From JBLHKS01 sp047620505 (GTDB lineage Bacteria > Verrucomicrobiota > Verrucomicrobiia > Verrucomicrobiales > DEV007), in assembly GCA_047620505.1 (NCBI GenBank), contig JBLHKS010000115.1, positions 1 through 23,275 of the forward strand: 23,275 nucleotides of DNA, read 5' to 3'. Numbering within the stretch: the first letter of the stretch is position 1; every line of letters begins with the position of its first letter. The notes beneath the pieces are model-generated. The model was not told where the DNA came from, made no database searches, and worked only from the letters and a program-made list of their open reading frames with translations. A program made the translations under genes and the position numbers. Positions 22,485-23,275 of this stretch are shown here, piece after piece.

Positions 22485-22500
22485 CCCAGCAGCTGCTGGG
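22485..22500. repeat. 16-bp palindrome, iterated AGCAGCTGCT site 10
   Basis: A perfect palindrome CCCAGCAGCTGCTGGG in the intergenic region before the last propeller gene. Confidence 0.9.
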
Positions 22501-22547
22501 ATCGGAATTTGCTTGAGAAGCGGCCCTACCGAGCCAGAATCGGACTC

Positions 22548-23275
22548 ATGAAAAATCCCTGTTTGATCCTGTTTTCGATTTTGCTGCTCGCGGCTCCCGC
22601 TTTTGCCGATGACGATCGTCTGGTTTTGTTAGGCGCGTCCTACGGCAAGAATGTCCTCGCGATCTGCGACGCCGATGGCGAGGTCCTTTGGAAACACGAA
22701 ACGGCCGGACCGGAAAAAGGTCACGCGGGTCATCACGACGTCCATTTGCTCGCGAACGGAAACATTCTCTTCCACGACACCTGGCAGAAGACGCAGGAAA
22801 TCACGTTAGGGAAAAAGGTCGTCTGGAAATACGATTCGAACACGATGAACAGGAACGAAGGCAAGGGAGTCGACGTCCACGCCTTCGCTCGAATGGCCGA
22901 TGGAACGACGATGATTGCCGAGAGCGGAGTCGGTCGAATCGTACTCGTGGATCAGGACGGCAAGCTCAAGAAGGAGTTTCCGCTCGGCGAAGGCGGCCGG
23001 AAGAAAACGCGCCTGGTGCGAGTTCTCGAAAACGGAAATTACCTCGCTTGCGCGGAAAACCCGGGCGTCGTGACCGAGTACGATCCGGAAGGAAAGATCG
23101 TCTGGGAACACCCGATCAACACGCGGGTCTACGGAGCGATTCGGCTGCGTAACGGCAATACGCTGATCGCATCCGGCAGCGGAAACAGCGTTGTCGAGGT
23201 CACGCCGAAGAATGAGGTCGTTTGGGAAATCGCCAAGCAGGTTCCCGGCACGGAAATCGAGCTGAAGTGGACGAC
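22548..23275 (+). CDS. Secreted beta-propeller protein, 3' end outside window
   Basis: A frame opens at ATG 22548 and stays open to the end of the window (242 codons seen). The first 20 residues, MKNPCLILFSILLLAAPAFA, form a signal peptide with cleavage after AFA. The rest shows repeated propeller blades: AICDADGEVLWKHE, VHLLANGNILFHDTW, VHAFARMADGTTMIAESGVGRIVLVDQDGKLKKEF, RVLENGNYLACAENPGVVTEYDPEGKIVWEHP, and LRNGNTLIASGSGNSVVEVTPKNEVVWEI. The alternation of x-L-x-N-G-N-x-L and a D-x-x-G-x-x-x-W turn is seen in PQQ-like and arylsulfotransferase-like propellers, and no active-site residues can be judged from this portion. No Shine-Dalgarno is obvious. Confidence 0.8.
   Translation, partial: MKNPCLILFSILLLAAPAFADDDRLVLLGASYGKNVLAICDADGEVLWKHETAGPEKGHAGHHDVHLLANGNILFHDTWQKTQEITLGKKVVWKYDSNTMNRNEGKGVDVHAFARMADGTTMIAESGVGRIVLVDQDGKLKKEFPLGEGGRKKTRLVRVLENGNYLACAENPGVVTEYDPEGKIVWEHPINTRVYGAIRLRNGNTLIASGSGNSVVEVTPKNEVVWEIAKQVPGTEIELKWT

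Larger units (their letters stand above)
22324..22547. other. Divergent intergenic region, 224 bp
   Basis: This contains the TTGCGATYCGCAA pair and, at 22485-22500, a 16-bp perfect palindrome CCCAGCAGCTGCTGGG built on the iterated AGCAGCTGCT site, 47 bp before the start of the next gene. No standard promoter boxes are convincing. Confidence 0.55.

Overview
The window looks like a chromosomal segment of a member of the Verrucomicrobiota. The clearest lineage marker is a 1551-residue pilin-like protein of the Verru_Chthon cassette protein A type. It is supported by a Tat-exported DUF1552 protein coupled to an ankyrin-repeat protein, and by several PQQ-like beta-propeller proteins of the kind common in Verrucomicrobiota and Planctomycetota. 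Most genes are moderately GC-rich. The first ~1.1 kb is richer in GC and the Verru_Chthon gene is clearly poorer, judged from hand counts of single lines.

Layout. 1-1007: the end of a secreted protein gene cut in two by ten copies of an 11-bp tandem repeat; removing nine copies (99 bp) restores one reading frame. 1196-2353/2422 (-): PlsC-type acyltransferase, divergent from a BamB-like/PQQ propeller protein (2441-3784, +). 3790-4743 (-): ABC-2-like permease, with tRNA-Pro(UGG) just upstream (4777-4853, -). 5020-6501 (+): bifunctional NAD(P)H-hydrate repair enzyme, ending at a terminator that probably works in both directions. 6644-11299 (-): Verru_Chthon protein A, preceded by a pair of 16-bp direct repeats. 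11562-12383 (+): SAM methyltransferase, overlapping tail-to-tail with a class V aminotransferase. 12380-16802 (-): a run of four genes (DUF2157-like membrane protein, GDYXXLXY protein, NusG/RfaH-like factor, aminotransferase). 16945-18762 (+): TypA/BipA, then a small membrane protein. 19216-21851 (-): DUF1552 and ankyrin pair. 21943-22323 (-): VOC-family protein. 22548-end (+): a secreted beta-propeller protein, incomplete.

How the genes relate. Several are housekeeping (PlsC, NAD(P)HX repair, TypA, tRNA). Several concern the cell envelope or export (propellers, permease, pilin-like protein, DUF2157/GDYXXLXY pair, Tat DUF1552). Translational coupling is visible at 14700-14703 (ATGA) and 20515-20519 (TGATG).

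The most striking signal is not a gene. The palindrome AGCAGCTGCT occurs ten times in 23 kb, against roughly 0.03 expected by base composition. It lies both between genes and inside genes on both strands, sometimes within longer perfect palindromes of 16-18 bp. This resembles the cyanobacterial HIP1 phenomenon with a different sequence. It is absent from the first 2.5 kb and from the low-GC Verru_Chthon gene.
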